Shown here: one piece after another, positions 1 through 11,377 of the stretch | Layout of the letters: the number at the start of each line of letters is the position of its first letter | Position numbering within the stretch: position 1 is the stretch's first letter | Origin: Botryococcus braunii | Lineage: Eukaryota > Chlorophyta > Trebouxiophyceae | Direction: 5' to 3' | Length of the DNA: 12,500 nucleotides | Assembly (NCBI GenBank): GCA_002005505.1 | Contig: KV908371.1 | Span: forward strand, 50,001-62,500 | Notes under the pieces: model-generated | Told to the model about the DNA's origin: nothing | Database searches by the model: none | What the model saw: the letters and a program-made list of their open reading frames with translations, nothing else | Translations under genes and position numbers: made by a program

Positions 1-34
1 TGTGTGTGTCTGTGTGTGTCTGTGTCTGTGTGTG
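1..34. repeat. TG/TCTG microsatellite, cut by the window edge
   Basis: Interrupted TG dinucleotide repeat with occasional TC units, running from the first base to the GGGGCCC at about 35. It lies just before the first exon recognised and is probably in an upstream intron of the PQQ-propeller gene. Confidence 0.9.
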
Positions 35-119
35 GGGCCCTCATGTTCTGGAATCGATTTATAAGTTTGCCAGGATATCAGCTGCAACATTTTTTCTGAC
101 CCAAAGAATGGGTTTGCAG

Positions 120-254
120 TTGCGTTGGAACCGCAGGTTTGGAGCGCAGGATGTATATATAGCCGCGTGTCAAGATACTGCACTAGTCCACATTTTGGGA
201 TTTAACTGCTCCGGTCCTCCCAACACCCCAAATCCAGACCATGACTTTGGGCAA
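120..254 (+). CDS. PQQ-propeller gene, exon a
   Basis: Encodes 45 residues starting LRWNRRFGAQDVYIAAC and ending NPDHDFGQ. The opening matches the end of a propeller blade (G-x-x-x-W-x-R-x-x-G-x-x-D) as in plant homologues. The start is set by TTTGCAG at 113-119 after a T-rich tract; a second AG at 135-136 would give a shorter exon from 137 in the same reading frame but a different phase. The donor is CAA|GTGCGG at 254/255, phase 0. The frame stays open upstream to position 6, but that part is microsatellite and not protein-like. Confidence 0.75.
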
Positions 255-378
255 GTGCGGTCCTTTGATTAAGTTCTTCGCCCCCTGAGTTGGTTTCTTT
301 CATCCGTTGGCAACAGCAATGCTTGCCAAAGATATACAAGTAGACCAAGTAGATGGCATATGAGGGGTTGTGCCGTGC

Positions 379-474
<96 letters not shown>

Positions 475-3400
475 TTGCACCCGTGCATGCAGCGCACCGT
501 GTTGCAACTTTACCTTGTCGCCTTCCCCCCTTTCCAGAGCGCCAGTGCCAGCATGCATGCCTGTTTGGAGATGGGTAGGTAAACTTGTACCATCCAATGT
601 TGAACCTACTTTTCACCCACCCTGCTTTGAAGGAGGGGTTTGGGGCCTTTGTGAAAGACCACATGTGTTGATATAAACTTCCCAGTCAGCCCCTTAAAAG
701 CCTGCTACGAGCATTATATGAACCCTCACAGAAGCTAGGCAATATCAATTCTACGACAACAACACAATCATGAAACCTTCATGAAACAAAGAATGTTCGA
801 ACATGTTCTTGTGGGATATGTGACAGCAAAGCAACATTCAACAAACTGGTGTCAGATAATTCCCAAGTGCATGCAATACACTCCCTTCAATTTCTTCTTC
901 TTTCTCGGCATGTAGGTTCTGTTTTGTTCGAATGTATAATCCTAGAGCTTTGAGACCAGAGGCCGGGATCTCGCCACTTTCAATCATTACCGGGCATTGC
1001 AACAGCAAGCAGTGGTGGGTGCAGGCCCCAATGTTGATCCTAGGCAAGAATGGGAGAAGGGACCTAGTGGTGGCAGGCCAGAAAAGCGCCATAGTGTGGG
1101 CTCTCAACCCGGACAATGGTACATGCCCATCCTTCCTAACTTTGTTCAAGAGCTTTTGTTGGACAGGCAGTAGAGTATTGTGCGGGGCCTGGGTGCGGGG
1201 GTCTCCTTCTTCCGTCCCGGCTGCATGGAACTATTCTAACGTACGGGCAGATGCCCCCGATGAGGAGTACCACCGCAAGGCCAAGCTATCCTTGATTTCT
1301 GACACTATTTTAATTTTGGTGGTCGGGTGCTTCTTAGCCTTGACAACCCGTCAATGCGGGAGCTAGTCTGCTATGCATGGGCTCGCGTCGACGATGAATG
1401 CTCAACTGGGTGTTAGTCTTTTCCACTGAGTAGGGAGTTCTGATTAGAGACATCTCATCTGACTTCCGATGCTGAATTAAATCAAATTTGATGGGGAAAC
1501 TAGAGGCCTGGGAGGATATATCAGGATTGCTGCCTTGCTCTGGAGGCATAAATATTACTGTAGCTTGCTTGGACATAAGAATCTTTAGGATACACAATCA
1601 GCAACATTTTGCATAGTTCCTACCATAGTTCCTACCATAGTTCCTACCATAGTTCCTACCATAGTTCCTACCATAGTTCCTACCCTGTCATGAGTTCAGT
1701 AATCCAACCCGGGGCAGCAAGTCGAAATTTTTGTCACTGAGTGTCCGCATGCTTGTACATATATGTACATATGTGTTTATATAAACATAGATACAGTGAT
1801 CAGACAGGTGACAACTATGCCATGGACTTGACAATTCTATTCAATTAAAAACATGATTTCATACTCGTCTGTTCTGATCCTGCCATAAATGGGCAAATGA
1901 AATACATGACATTACATCGGGGACTGAAGGACTTCTCACGGCTGTTTGCTCTGAGCCAATAAGCCAATAAGGCCGTAGAGCGATCACGGCTGATGATGAG
2001 CCAATAAGTTCCGCAAATCACCACATGATGCAGGCATCTTTTCCTTAGCCCACAAGCTCTACCATTGTGAAATCCGATGGACGGTTTCTGAGAAGTTTGG
2101 TGACTGGCAGGTGAGCTTGTGTGGGCTGTGGACCTTGGTGGGGGTTCCTCCTTTGGTGGAATGGAGATGGGCTGTGCTTCTGATGGGGAGAAAATTTTCA
2201 TGTCAAACCAGAATGGTGGAAACAACCAGGTACTGCATCAGCTTGAGTTGAAAAGGGGAAAGGGGGTTGGGGCGCGTTCAGGATGCATTGTATTCTTTGT
2301 TCATTACTATTTGGTTCATTTTCTTTTATGGATGATATCTAGTTGTACTTTGCATCCAGGCGGACACAGTAGCCGCGTTCCTGGCCATGTTATTTCTGCA
2401 ACTTGTGATTCCTACTCGAGTCATCTCATATCGAGGCTGTCCATGGCGAACTTACTAATGCTTTAGCTATTTATTCACAAGTGCACGTATGAGATGTCCG
2501 TTGGCCAGGCCCACATAGGGCCTTTCTCTCGTGCATTGCTTCGGCTTCTGTTCTCAGTCTGAGGTCCAAAAAGCCATGCTTCCCCGCCAGAAGCCCTTGT
2601 CGGTTCTTGTGCTTCACCGCCGCATCCATAACCTCCTTTATAGACAGTCTGTGAATGTACATGTAATAAAATCACTGACATGGCTCGGTGTCCCTTCCTT
2701 ACATCCCTAATCCCTCTTCTTCACCAGCAGCCCCCCCCCCCCCTAAATTCTGTGGGGGGGAGGGGTGATTGTTTTCGTGACGCATGTCCCCATCGTTGAC
2801 CTGGCCTTGCAGACACCGGACTTGCACAGCTTTCCCTAATTAGGGAAAGGCTGTGCAAGACCGGTGTCTGCAAGGCCAGGTCAACGATGGGGACATGCGT
2901 CACGAAAACAATCACCCCTCCTCCCAACAGAATAACTTAAAAGTATTACGATGGTGGTTGTCACTTCAACGGACCACTGCGCAGTGTAGTTTCGTCCTGC
3001 CCCCTGACACCATACAATGCCTCCTTTCCTTTTCAATGCATCTTTGTCTGCTGAATCGAGCTGTATTTTCCCATTCGAGCTGTAGTTCAACCTCCATAGC
3101 TGCTCATTGATATGTTCTTTATATTCTTTACAGACTTTTATGGGATGTGCAGACTACCAAGCTGATCAACCCTCCGCCGGGGGGCGCAATGGCAGCGATG
3201 GGAGGCTTTTTAAGTGCGCTGGATCTTGATGGAAACATTCTGTGGCAGGCAGCAAACCCCTATCCAGCAATTATTCCAATCGTCCTCAATGGCAACCCTC
3301 TTGCAGCTCTGAATGTTGGGCCAGTGACGGTGGCCAACAACGTGGTTTACTGGCCATCTTACGACCCGCACGGCCACCTCATCTTTCTTGACGCCAGGAC

Positions 3401-3572
3401 GGGACAGACGCTAGGCAGTTTCGCAACAGGTGAGCCAATTGGCAGCCTTGAGGGCGGCGCAGCAGTCGTCAACGGCAGCGTCTATGTTGGTTCGGGGTAC
3501 GGTGTTTATGGAGGATTTCCTGGCATCACATGGTCCGTTTGGGGCCTGACTTTGGCGGGGAAACATCTGTAG
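120..3572 (+). CDS. PQQ-binding-like beta-propeller protein, polyvinyl-alcohol-dehydrogenase-like (3' part of gene, 4 exons)
   Basis: Four exons splice to 255 residues. Repeated propeller-blade motifs of the PQQ quinoprotein type (small-residue-x-D-x-x-x-G-x-x-x-W) are visible: WALNPDNGELVW across the exon 2/3 junction, SALDLDGNILW in exon 4, and a weaker FLDARTGQTLGSF. The stretch NPDHDFGQ-APMLI at the exon 1/2 junction and GPVTVANNVVYW in exon 4 match what I know of plant polyvinyl-alcohol-dehydrogenase-like proteins. Members of this fold bind PQQ and oxidise alcohols in bacteria; the activity and cofactor use of the eukaryotic homologues are not established, so substrate is left open. There is no in-frame stop before the TAG at 3570-3572. 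The N-terminal blades and any signal peptide lie before the window. The family and exon chain are well supported. The exact 5' edge of the first exon and the last acceptor are less certain. Confidence 0.85.
255..1024 (+). other. Intron between PQQ-propeller exons a and b
   Basis: 770-base GT-AG intron, phase 0, defined by continuity of DFGQ|APMLI. It contains the (GT)44 microsatellite at 385-473 and a CATGAAAC-type short direct repeat near 766-785. Nothing else coding is recognised. Confidence 0.75.
385..473. repeat. (GT)44 microsatellite
   Basis: Uninterrupted GT dinucleotide array of about 89 bases preceded by GCGCGCAC. It lies in an intron of the PQQ-propeller gene with GT on the sense strand. 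Alternating purine-pyrimidine DNA of this length can adopt Z-form. Confidence 0.98.
1025..1118 (+). CDS. PQQ-propeller gene, exon b
   Basis: 94 bases encoding 31 residues plus one base, from APMLILGKNGRRDLVVAGQK to NPDN. VVAGQKS-x-x-WALNPDNG is a typical blade of plant PQQ-propeller proteins. Acceptor GGGTGCAG at 1017-1024 and donor AATG|GTACAT at 1118/1119. It ends in phase 1, and the split Gly codon is completed by exon c. Confidence 0.9.
1612..1683. repeat. Minisatellite, 6 perfect copies of a 12-mer
   Basis: CATAGTTCCTAC repeated head to tail six times without a mismatch, then diverging at CCTGTC. Perfect identity points to recent expansion. It is intronic. Confidence 0.97.
1754..1787. 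repeat. Two adjacent AT-rich perfect palindromes
   Basis: TGTACATATATGTACA (1754-1769) and TGTTTATATAAACA (1774-1787) are each self-complementary, four bases apart, inside an intron. Either could be a chance product of AT-rich DNA; their adjacency is the only notable point. Confidence 0.8.
2111..2229 (+). CDS. PQQ-propeller gene, exon c
   Basis: 119 bases: the first two complete a split Gly codon, then 39 codons from ELVWAVDLGGGSSFGG to MSNQNGGNNQ. Glycine-rich GGGSSFGGMEMGCASDGEKI corresponds to the GGS-x-x-G-x-x-x-x-x-A-x-DG segment of homologues. Acceptor GACTGGCAG ending at 2110; donor CAG|GTACTG at 2229/2230, phase 0. Confidence 0.9.
2731..2743. repeat. C13 homopolymer
   Basis: Thirteen consecutive C residues a few bases before the foldback element at 2747. 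Confidence 0.9.
2747..2933. mobile_element. Foldback (inverted repeat) element, MITE-like
   Basis: The 93-base left arm (2747-2839) and 94-base right arm (2840-2933) are reverse complements with only a few differences: one substitution near 2820, one single-base indel near the centre, and a cluster at 2754-2760. The arms meet at the palindrome CCCTAATTAGGG with no loop. The element begins ATTCTG and ends CAGAAT. A possible TAA duplication flanks it (2744-2746 and about 2932-2935, overlapping the terminus), which would fit a PIF/Harbinger-type target site, but this is weak. No coding capacity. It could be a non-autonomous transposon, or the source of a hairpin small-RNA precursor since it lies within an intron. 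Confidence 0.75.
3153..3572 (+). CDS. PQQ-propeller gene, terminal exon d
   Basis: 420 bases, 139 residues and a TAG stop. It encodes two blade-like units: GGFLSALDLDGNILWQAANP, then GPVTVANNVVYWPSYDP followed by FLDARTGQTLGSFATGEPIG, and a glycine-rich close (VNGSVYVGSGYGVYGG). It ends GLTLAGKHL. The start at 3153 is chosen because it keeps phase 0 with exon c. Starting at 3134 after TTCTTTACAG would add LLWDVQ but needs a donor or micro-exon of different phase. No clear AATAAA follows the stop. Confidence 0.85.
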   Translation, partial: TTKLINPPPGGAMAAMGGFLSALDLDGNILWQAANPYPAIIPIVLNGNPLAALNVGPVTVANNVVYWPSYDPHGHLIFLDARTGQTLGSFATGEPIGSLEGGAAVVNGSVYVGSGYGVYGGFPGITWSVWGLTLAGKHL

Positions 3573-4050
3573 TGAGTACATGCGCACGAAGTGCCACTTG
3601 ATTGGGTGGTCGTTGTACGCCATTGTCACTTTCCCTTGCTCTACACGCATGCTGTACAAGCATTCTCAAACTGAATGTCGGGCAATCTGCCTTGTTGGTC
3701 CACGGGCGTTACCCCTACGGTACGTGTTGTGTCCGGCCATATGGATGCATCTGTGTGCTTCTACATCGGTCACCATTAAGTACGTGCAGGCGCTCAAAAT
3801 TGAGCGGTTTCGACGATGTGAAGTTGAATCGATTTATCCCTCTAGGAAAACAACAAAGAGAGGCGAATAGACGGAAAGCCTAGTCCGATTTGTTTCAAGG
3901 AAGCAATTAGTTGTCGAGCAGACTCGGAGGGAAATCGCGTCTGTTGTAGCGACACAGCAAAGAGGAAGAGGTTTGGAATGAGACAATTCACGAGTCCACG
4001 GAAAAGATGTTACATGAATGATCCGAGTGCCCACTCTTAAACTCAGGGTG
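3573..4050. other. Intergenic, 3' flank of the PQQ-propeller gene
   Basis: Presumed 3' UTR and spacer. Short open frames here have no recognisable protein features. No AATAAA-type polyadenylation signal was seen. Confidence 0.5.
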
Positions 4051-4108
4051 AGTCTAGTTATAAGTGTATTGCCACGTATATATATAGTCTAGTTATAAGT
4101 GTATTGCC
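4051..4108. repeat. 23-bp direct repeat separated by 12 bp
   Basis: An identical 23-base sequence beginning AGTCTAGTTATAAGTGTATT occurs at 4051-4073 and 4086-4108, separated by ACGTATATATAT. The second copy borders the GC-rich segment at 4109 onward. It may mark a duplication made during insertion of that segment or simple tandem duplication. Confidence 0.9.
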
Positions 4109-4642
4109 CGAAGCAGGAGGAAGGCTAGGAAGAGGCCCTCCCAAATCGCCGCCGTCGGCGAAAACGCCCCCAGGACCAGGGGTCCCCATATCCAAGGACG
4201 CATTACCGCACCCAGCAGGAGGAACCCCTCGGACAGGAGCACAAGGGTTGAGAGAAGCTTGTAGAGGCAGGCCATCCTCAGGGCACCCCGGCAAGAGGTG
4301 ACGGAACTGCCTGGCACCATCACCGCGAGGGTCCCCGCAAAAGGAGTGACAAGCCCCATCCACCGAGCGACATTGCCGCCGGCCAAAAGCATGAGAACGC
4401 AAACAATGCCCACAGAGCCAACGGCGGGCTTGAGAGAACAGAAGAACGAGCTGATCATGGAGAGGGCCAGAGGCCAAATGCCTCTCCCACAGGGCCCGAT
4501 GTCCGATGTCCAAAAAATGCTTGTTGTGCAGGTGCTGGACCACACCGTCTGCACTCTTAAAACAAGCGGCCCGACAAGAATCAGATCCCACCAGAGGGCA
4601 ACGGTAGCCCTCAATGCTGTGATCAACGAACGACATGTGCAA
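4109..4642 (-). mobile_element. Possible retroelement fragment with zinc-finger-like motifs
   Basis: On the minus strand a frame open from about 4642 runs to a TAA at 4060-4058 inside the flanking direct repeat. It encodes YRCPLVGSDSCRAAC, then SADGVVQHLHNKHF, an incomplete C/H zinc-binding arrangement (Cys15, 23, 27; His37, 42), and further on WLCGHCLRSHAFGRRQC (Cys77, 80, 91). Paired finger motifs followed by an H-N-K-H helix are common at the start of non-LTR retrotransposon reading frames in plants and algae. After about residue 105 the translation becomes low-complexity Gly/Pro/Leu. No reverse transcriptase or endonuclease motif is present, so it would be a short relic. The assignment rests on motif feel and is tentative. 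Confidence 0.3.
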
Positions 4643-4738
4643 TAACAGAGTTCATTGGGACTCCAGAAGCAGAGGAGGGGAAAATGGATGCCAGGGAATA
4701 CCCCCAGAAACCGAAGAGAGGCCTTGACTGGGGAAGAA

Positions 4739-4888
4739 AGACCACCCACCGAGGCGTCGAATGAAGAGAGGACGTCCCAATAAAATGAAATGCAGGTGCC
4801 GTAAGGGCACGGCTGCTGGAGCAGAAAGACCGCCCAACGAGGCTCCGAATGATAAGAGACCGCCCAACGAGGCGATGAATGCAGAAAA
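4739..4888. repeat. Degenerate repeat, about 30 bp unit, 3 copies
   Basis: AGACCRCCCAMCGAGGCKYYGAATG occurs at 4739, 4827 and 4857. The last two are tandem at a 30-bp spacing and the first lies 88 bp earlier. The block sits in purine-rich DNA upstream (minus-strand sense) of the possible zinc-finger fragment. Confidence 0.8.
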
Positions 4889-5030
4889 AGAAAAAAGAAA
4901 AGAAAGAACGGAACAGAAGGCGGCGAAGACAAAATGACGAGAAGAATAAAATGGAAGCTGTAGACGGAAAGCGGCGAGACCAAGGCCAAGCGGAAGGAGC
5001 GCAAGCAGAGCCAAGTCTAGGAAGGCACAA

Positions 5031-5399
5031 CCCGCCTCACTGAACGAAAAAGGATGAAGAAATAAAATAGACCAGCCAAGAAACGAGGCGTCACCATGGA
5101 AACAACACCCTGTTGACCCTGGGGAACCGTTCGGCCTGTATCATACCAGACGCAAAGCGTCGCACCCCGGCCCTGCGCTCTAGTAAACCCAAACAATATT
5201 GGGAGAGCCCGGCTCCCAGGATCTACAGAGTGTACAGGACGTGGAAATTGTGTGGAATACTGAAATTGGTAAGAAGAGTCCAACCAAGACTCCCGGACAG
5301 AGCAACGAAGGGAAAACGCCGACCGTGGCAGAAGATGGAATGAAAAGGATATCTATGGTCGACACAGACCAAAAGCACAACGGCTGTCCAGGGACTTGT
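5031..5399. other. Intergenic, no gene recognised
   Basis: Purine-rich sequence with only short unconvincing open frames on both strands. No RNA gene or motif was recognised. Confidence 0.5.
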
Positions 5400-5462
5400 G
5401 GAAGGACACTTCGCAAGCTGTGGAAGGCCTCGTCTGGAAGGACACTTGCGTAGCTTGTGTGG
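5400..5462. repeat. Imperfect 36-bp-spaced direct repeat
   Basis: GGAAGGACACTTCGCAAGCT at 5400 and GGAAGGACACTTGCGTAGCT at 5436, each followed by a TGTGG. It is followed by a second short duplication of CTTATTCTCAA at about 5477-5505. Confidence 0.85.
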
Positions 5463-5525
5463 CTTGCGGACTTACTCTTATTCTCAAGTACACTTATTCT
5501 CAAAACGGGTCACTTTCAAACTGAC

Positions 5526-5573
5526 TGTTTCGAACAACCAAGGATTGTTTCGAACATGGTGCCGGAGAACTTC
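5526..5573 (+). repeat. Duplicated TGTTTCGAACA followed by a tRNA-CCA-complement-like TGG
   Basis: TGTTTCGAACA occurs at 5526-5536 and 5546-5556. The second copy ends in CA and is followed immediately by TGGTGCCGGAGAACTTC. An LTR ending in CA followed by TGG (complement of a tRNA CCA end) is the usual layout of an LTR-retrotransposon primer-binding site. It is not the common plant Met-initiator site TGGTATCAGAGC, and no gag or pol follows, so the reading is speculative. Confidence 0.25.
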
Positions 5574-5920
5574 ACGAAACTGTAACCCCTACAACAGATT
5601 ATGTGGCCTAGTTTAGACCAAACCTGTTGTACTGCTGAATCTATCCTCGTTCACACTGCGGATACGCGCTTGCAAGCCTCACTTCGCCTAAATTCCTATG
5701 ATAGGTGTTTGCCTCACCGTGCTTAAAGTTGGGACATTTGAGGGATCCCACTAGTACCGTATTAATTTTTACGGCGCACTAGGCAGTTTGGGGGAACGAA
5801 ATTGGCATTTAGTTTTATGATAGAAGTCATATAGAATCTCTGTTAGCTACGTATACGTCCCTTCACAGCCTAGGCGGATCCGAATGGATATCCATGTCAT
5901 TCTGACGTGGCTGCCGATGC

Positions 5921-5971
5921 TGACGCATGCGCTGCACAGCGCTGCGCTGCGTCAGCTACAGCTAGCTGTAG
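5921..5971. repeat. Cluster of two palindromic stems
   Basis: An imperfect inverted repeat, TGACGCATGCGC to GCGCTGCGTCA (5921-5954), is followed directly by the perfect 16-bp palindrome CTACAGCTAGCTGTAG (5956-5971). The surrounding GCTGCCG (about 5910) and CGGCAGC (about 5991) could extend pairing, which would make a branched hairpin. Confidence 0.75.
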
Positions 5972-6216
5972 TTGGTAACAGTCAGATGCCCGGCAGCTGC
6001 TGGCGAGAGCGGAAGCTTCAGTTTTTTCCTCAACCACCATGGATGGGCATCAAGCTTGACGGTTGCCATTTGATTTGACCTAGAGGAATCTGGTACTAGT
6101 AAGTAGAATTTCTGCATTTTTGCGACTGCAATATAAACTGGAGCCTACACCGTTCTAGTGGGTGCGCACGCGAGAAAACAAGGAAAGCATGGAGATTCTG
6201 AGTGGGGCATTGATTG

Positions 6217-6291
6217 TGGAGATCTCTAAAAGGATTTCGTTATGGAGATTTCCAAAACCTTCTAGAGGGATTTCGTTTTGGAAATATCCAA
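6217..6291. repeat. Degraded short repeat (TGGARATNTCY / GGATTTCGTT)
   Basis: TGGAGATCTCT, TGGAGATTTCC and TGGAAATATCC occur at 6217, 6243 and 6279, with (A/G)GGATTTCGTT between them twice. The units are partly self-complementary (GGAAAT/ATTTCC). Confidence 0.6.
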
Positions 6292-6568
6292 CCCTTCATC
6301 CATTCTGCTTTCAGAGCTCCTTTCCCTATGCAGGGGCCCCAATGAAGCCTACCGATATCTCCCGACAAAGCCTAACCATATCTATACACGTTTCTTGTCC
6401 TGATGTAACATGACTATAGTAGATACACTGAATAGATTGCGGGTTTTCTTGCACAACCCCTCCTGGTTTTTTACCAAACATGTTTGAAGCTAGGAGACTC
6501 AGGAGGCGCTTACCCCTTCGGGGGGAAAACAAACATCTGCTTCATTTAAGATGTTCCACGCATCCTCC

Positions 6569-6584
6569 GCCATGCATGCATGGC
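6569..6584. repeat. 16-bp perfect palindrome
   Basis: GCCATGCATGCATGGC is self-complementary over its full length. No function is evident. Confidence 0.85.
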
Positions 6585-7480
6585 CATAGCACGTGTGTAG
6601 ACGTGCTACCCCAGTACATGTCCTCTTCATACCCTCCTCCAGAAGCCTTGAAAACACTAGGTATCCCTGGGTTTTGCGACGTGTCAAAACTAGCAATTGC
6701 AATTGACTCGTTAAACCGAGACGACGCTTTTGAGCGAATGATGTGTCACTCGGCCATGGGGGTTTCTCCTTGCAATGGAGCTCGGATAACCAGCAACAAA
6801 TCCTCTGGACCCAGCTTAAACGTTCCGTGCCGAGCTTTCAAAGTCTGCTTCATGAAAGAATCTACAATAGAGCAAAGCTTAGAAACTCGAATATGGATTA
6901 ATCCAAAACTCTGATAATGGAATCATGATACGTGAGTGGCAAACCATGAGGGGCATGATCGATTGCATAGGGACACTTTCTTCATGTAGGAGTATATACT
7001 TCTTCTGGATTTCATGAAGTGATGGCGATGACGAGGACATTAAAAGCCCAAAGATGATGCATCTCTCACGTTAGATGTCATTGCCACCTGTGGTGATTTC
7101 AACCGTCTTGTCCAAGTTGTCCATGTTGCAACCAACCCTGACAATAGTTAGACAGAAACGCTGGAAAATCTCACCTTCACCTACTGCCTGCTGGACTTAC
7201 ACCTTCAAAGTATATGATTGCAACCCCCCAATGCCGGAGCCCATTCTGTAAGATCATCCGGGAGCCTCCCAAACTCTGTCACAGATTATATGACGCATCA
7301 ACTCCCGCAAAGCGCCATGGGTAGCCCGCAGTGTTGATCAACTCATGTCGTCATGAAGGAAAAAATAAAAATTGCATCTTGATACGCTTGCAAGATGCAG
7401 GAACTGTGTCTCAGGAGTCCTAAGGGGAAAGGGAGAGGATGACAAACTGACATGTCCTAATATTAGTCCTTAACATTAAT

Positions 7481-7498
7481 GAGGACATGAACATGTCC

Positions 7499-7500
<2 letters not shown>
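7481..7500 (-). promoter_or_regulatory. Stem-loop abutting the peroxidase stop codon
   Basis: GAGGACATGAACATGTCCTC forms a 9-bp stem with a 2-base centre and overlaps the first transcribed 3' UTR bases and the end of the stop codon of the peroxidase gene. Another ACATGTCCT lies at 7450-7458, next to CTAATATTAG. It could be an RNA structure in the 3' UTR. Regulatory function is only an inference. Confidence 0.4.
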
Positions 7501-10579
<3,079 letters not shown>

Positions 10580-10601
10580 CTGCACACCCACATTCCTTGA
10601 G

Positions 10602-10648
10602 TACCGCCCCCCGCCATGCTGGATCCTGTCAGTGTACCTGCACACCCA
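10602..10648 (-). pseudogene. Partial duplicate of the YADIIQL exon and its acceptor
   Basis: CTGGATCCTGTCAGTGTACC with its flank (10602-10648) repeats 10545-10590 with 26 of 30 identical bases in the core. In the sense direction it reproduces the acceptor GTGTGCAG and the first codons as Y-T-D-R-I-Q, followed by a degenerate copy of GGGGCGG. If spliced it would run into an in-frame TGA at 10573-10571. It therefore looks like a dead exon-start duplication and decoy acceptor. Confidence 0.75.
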
Positions 10649-11162
10649 TCCTCATCGGGCAATAGCAGCAAAGCCATTTTATGGAAATCTGAACCATCTC
10701 TGTGAGCGTGGACGTCACGCGTCATCACTCACGACGAGAGAACCGCAATCGGACAAGCGGTCGCACTCTTTCCTTTGGAAGCATTGGAACGTCCCCCAAA
10801 TGAAAAGAGTGAGTTGTTGACCCTCTTCAACGACCAGACCAAACTTCAAAATCTGCTGTGCTCCCTCGGGGGGCTCAGCAGGGAGCGGTAGCCACAGGAG
10901 GGCAGTCTCAAAAACAAAAGGCTCCGCTCTAATGGGGTCGTCTCCAGGGATGGATGCTTGCTGTTTTCTGGGGAGTGTACAATACTGTGTCCTGACTGCG
11001 TCTCATCCAAATCAAGATGTGTGAACAAAAACCAAACCCATTTTTGAGTCAACAGTCCCTTGTCAGGAAATCTGTGAGATTTCATCCTCAAGCAAGCACA
11101 CCCTTGTGTAACCTTCGCAGATTCTGTGACTGCCGGCTCCTCGCTTGCTCGCTCGCGAGCAA

Positions 11163-11268
11163 GCCCCCCCCCCCCCCCAGCTCCCTCCCTCCCTCCTCTC
11201 TCCTCTCTGCCCCCACCCCCCCCCCCCACCACCTTCTTTCTTTTTCTCTCTCCCCCCTTCTCCCCCCC
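11163..11268. repeat. C-rich/polypyrimidine tract with two long C runs
   Basis: About 15 C residues near 11165-11179 and a further C run near 11216-11227 within CT-rich DNA, directly before the GT array. Confidence 0.9.
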
Positions 11269-11284
11269 TTCTGGTGCGCATGCG

Positions 11285-11303
11285 TATGTGTGTTCGTGTG
11301 TGT

Positions 11304-11376
<73 letters not shown>
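11285..11376. repeat. (GT)n microsatellite
   Basis: About 92 bases of GT with early TC and TA interruptions, ending at CAAGCGCGCG. Confidence 0.97.

Positions 11377-11377
<1 letters not shown>

Larger units (their letters stand above)
1119..2110 (+). other. Intron between PQQ-propeller exons b and c
   Basis: 992-base GT-AG intron, phase 1. It holds the 12-bp minisatellite at 1612-1683, two AT-rich palindromes at 1754-1787, and three scattered copies of GAGCCAATAAG-like sequence between about 1953 and 2009. No other coding signal is seen. Confidence 0.8.
2230..3152 (+). other. Intron between PQQ-propeller exons c and d
   Basis: About 923 bases, GT-AG. It contains a C13 tract (2731-2743) and the 187-bp foldback (2747-2933). 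The 3' end is uncertain: a strong pyrimidine-rich acceptor at 3131-3133 is out of phase with the donor at 2229, whereas the AG at 3151-3152 keeps the frame. Confidence 0.65.
5574..7449. other. Intergenic region without a recognisable gene
   Basis: About 1.9 kb in which I find no protein family, tRNA or rRNA. It contains the palindrome cluster at 5921-5971, the degraded repeat at 6217-6291 and a 16-bp palindrome at 6569-6584. An open frame at 6480-6914 has no family resemblance. Confidence 0.5.

Noticed and set aside
202..676. Open frames of Cys-Val or Thr-His repeats over the GT array
   Set aside because: They are direct translations of the dinucleotide microsatellite and lie in an intron. 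The same reasoning removes similar frames at 8388-9702, 10846-11574 and 12089-12485.
1612..1683. CRISPR-like array
   Set aside because: The units are contiguous 12-mers with no spacers, and the genome is eukaryotic.
4093..5004. Hydrophobic 303-residue minus-strand open frame resembling a membrane protein
   Set aside because: It overlaps the zinc-finger-like frame. Its hydrophobicity follows from purine-rich plus-strand DNA read in reverse, and it contains repeat-derived SPRWAV units and no family motif.
6480..6914. 144-residue plus-strand open frame
   Set aside because: No recognisable domain, no splice or promoter context and ordinary length for chance. It is left as intergenic.
5574..7449. 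Possible tRNA or other RNA gene in the long intergenic stretch
   Set aside because: No cloverleaf with A and B box promoter sequences was recognisable by eye.
10733..10785. Minus-strand RPLVRLRFSR before a consensus GTGAGT donor, suggestive of the peroxidase distal helix
   Set aside because: It lacks the distal His and the following Asp. Its splice phase (1) does not match the phase 2 needed by the YADIIQL exon, and nothing around it aligns.
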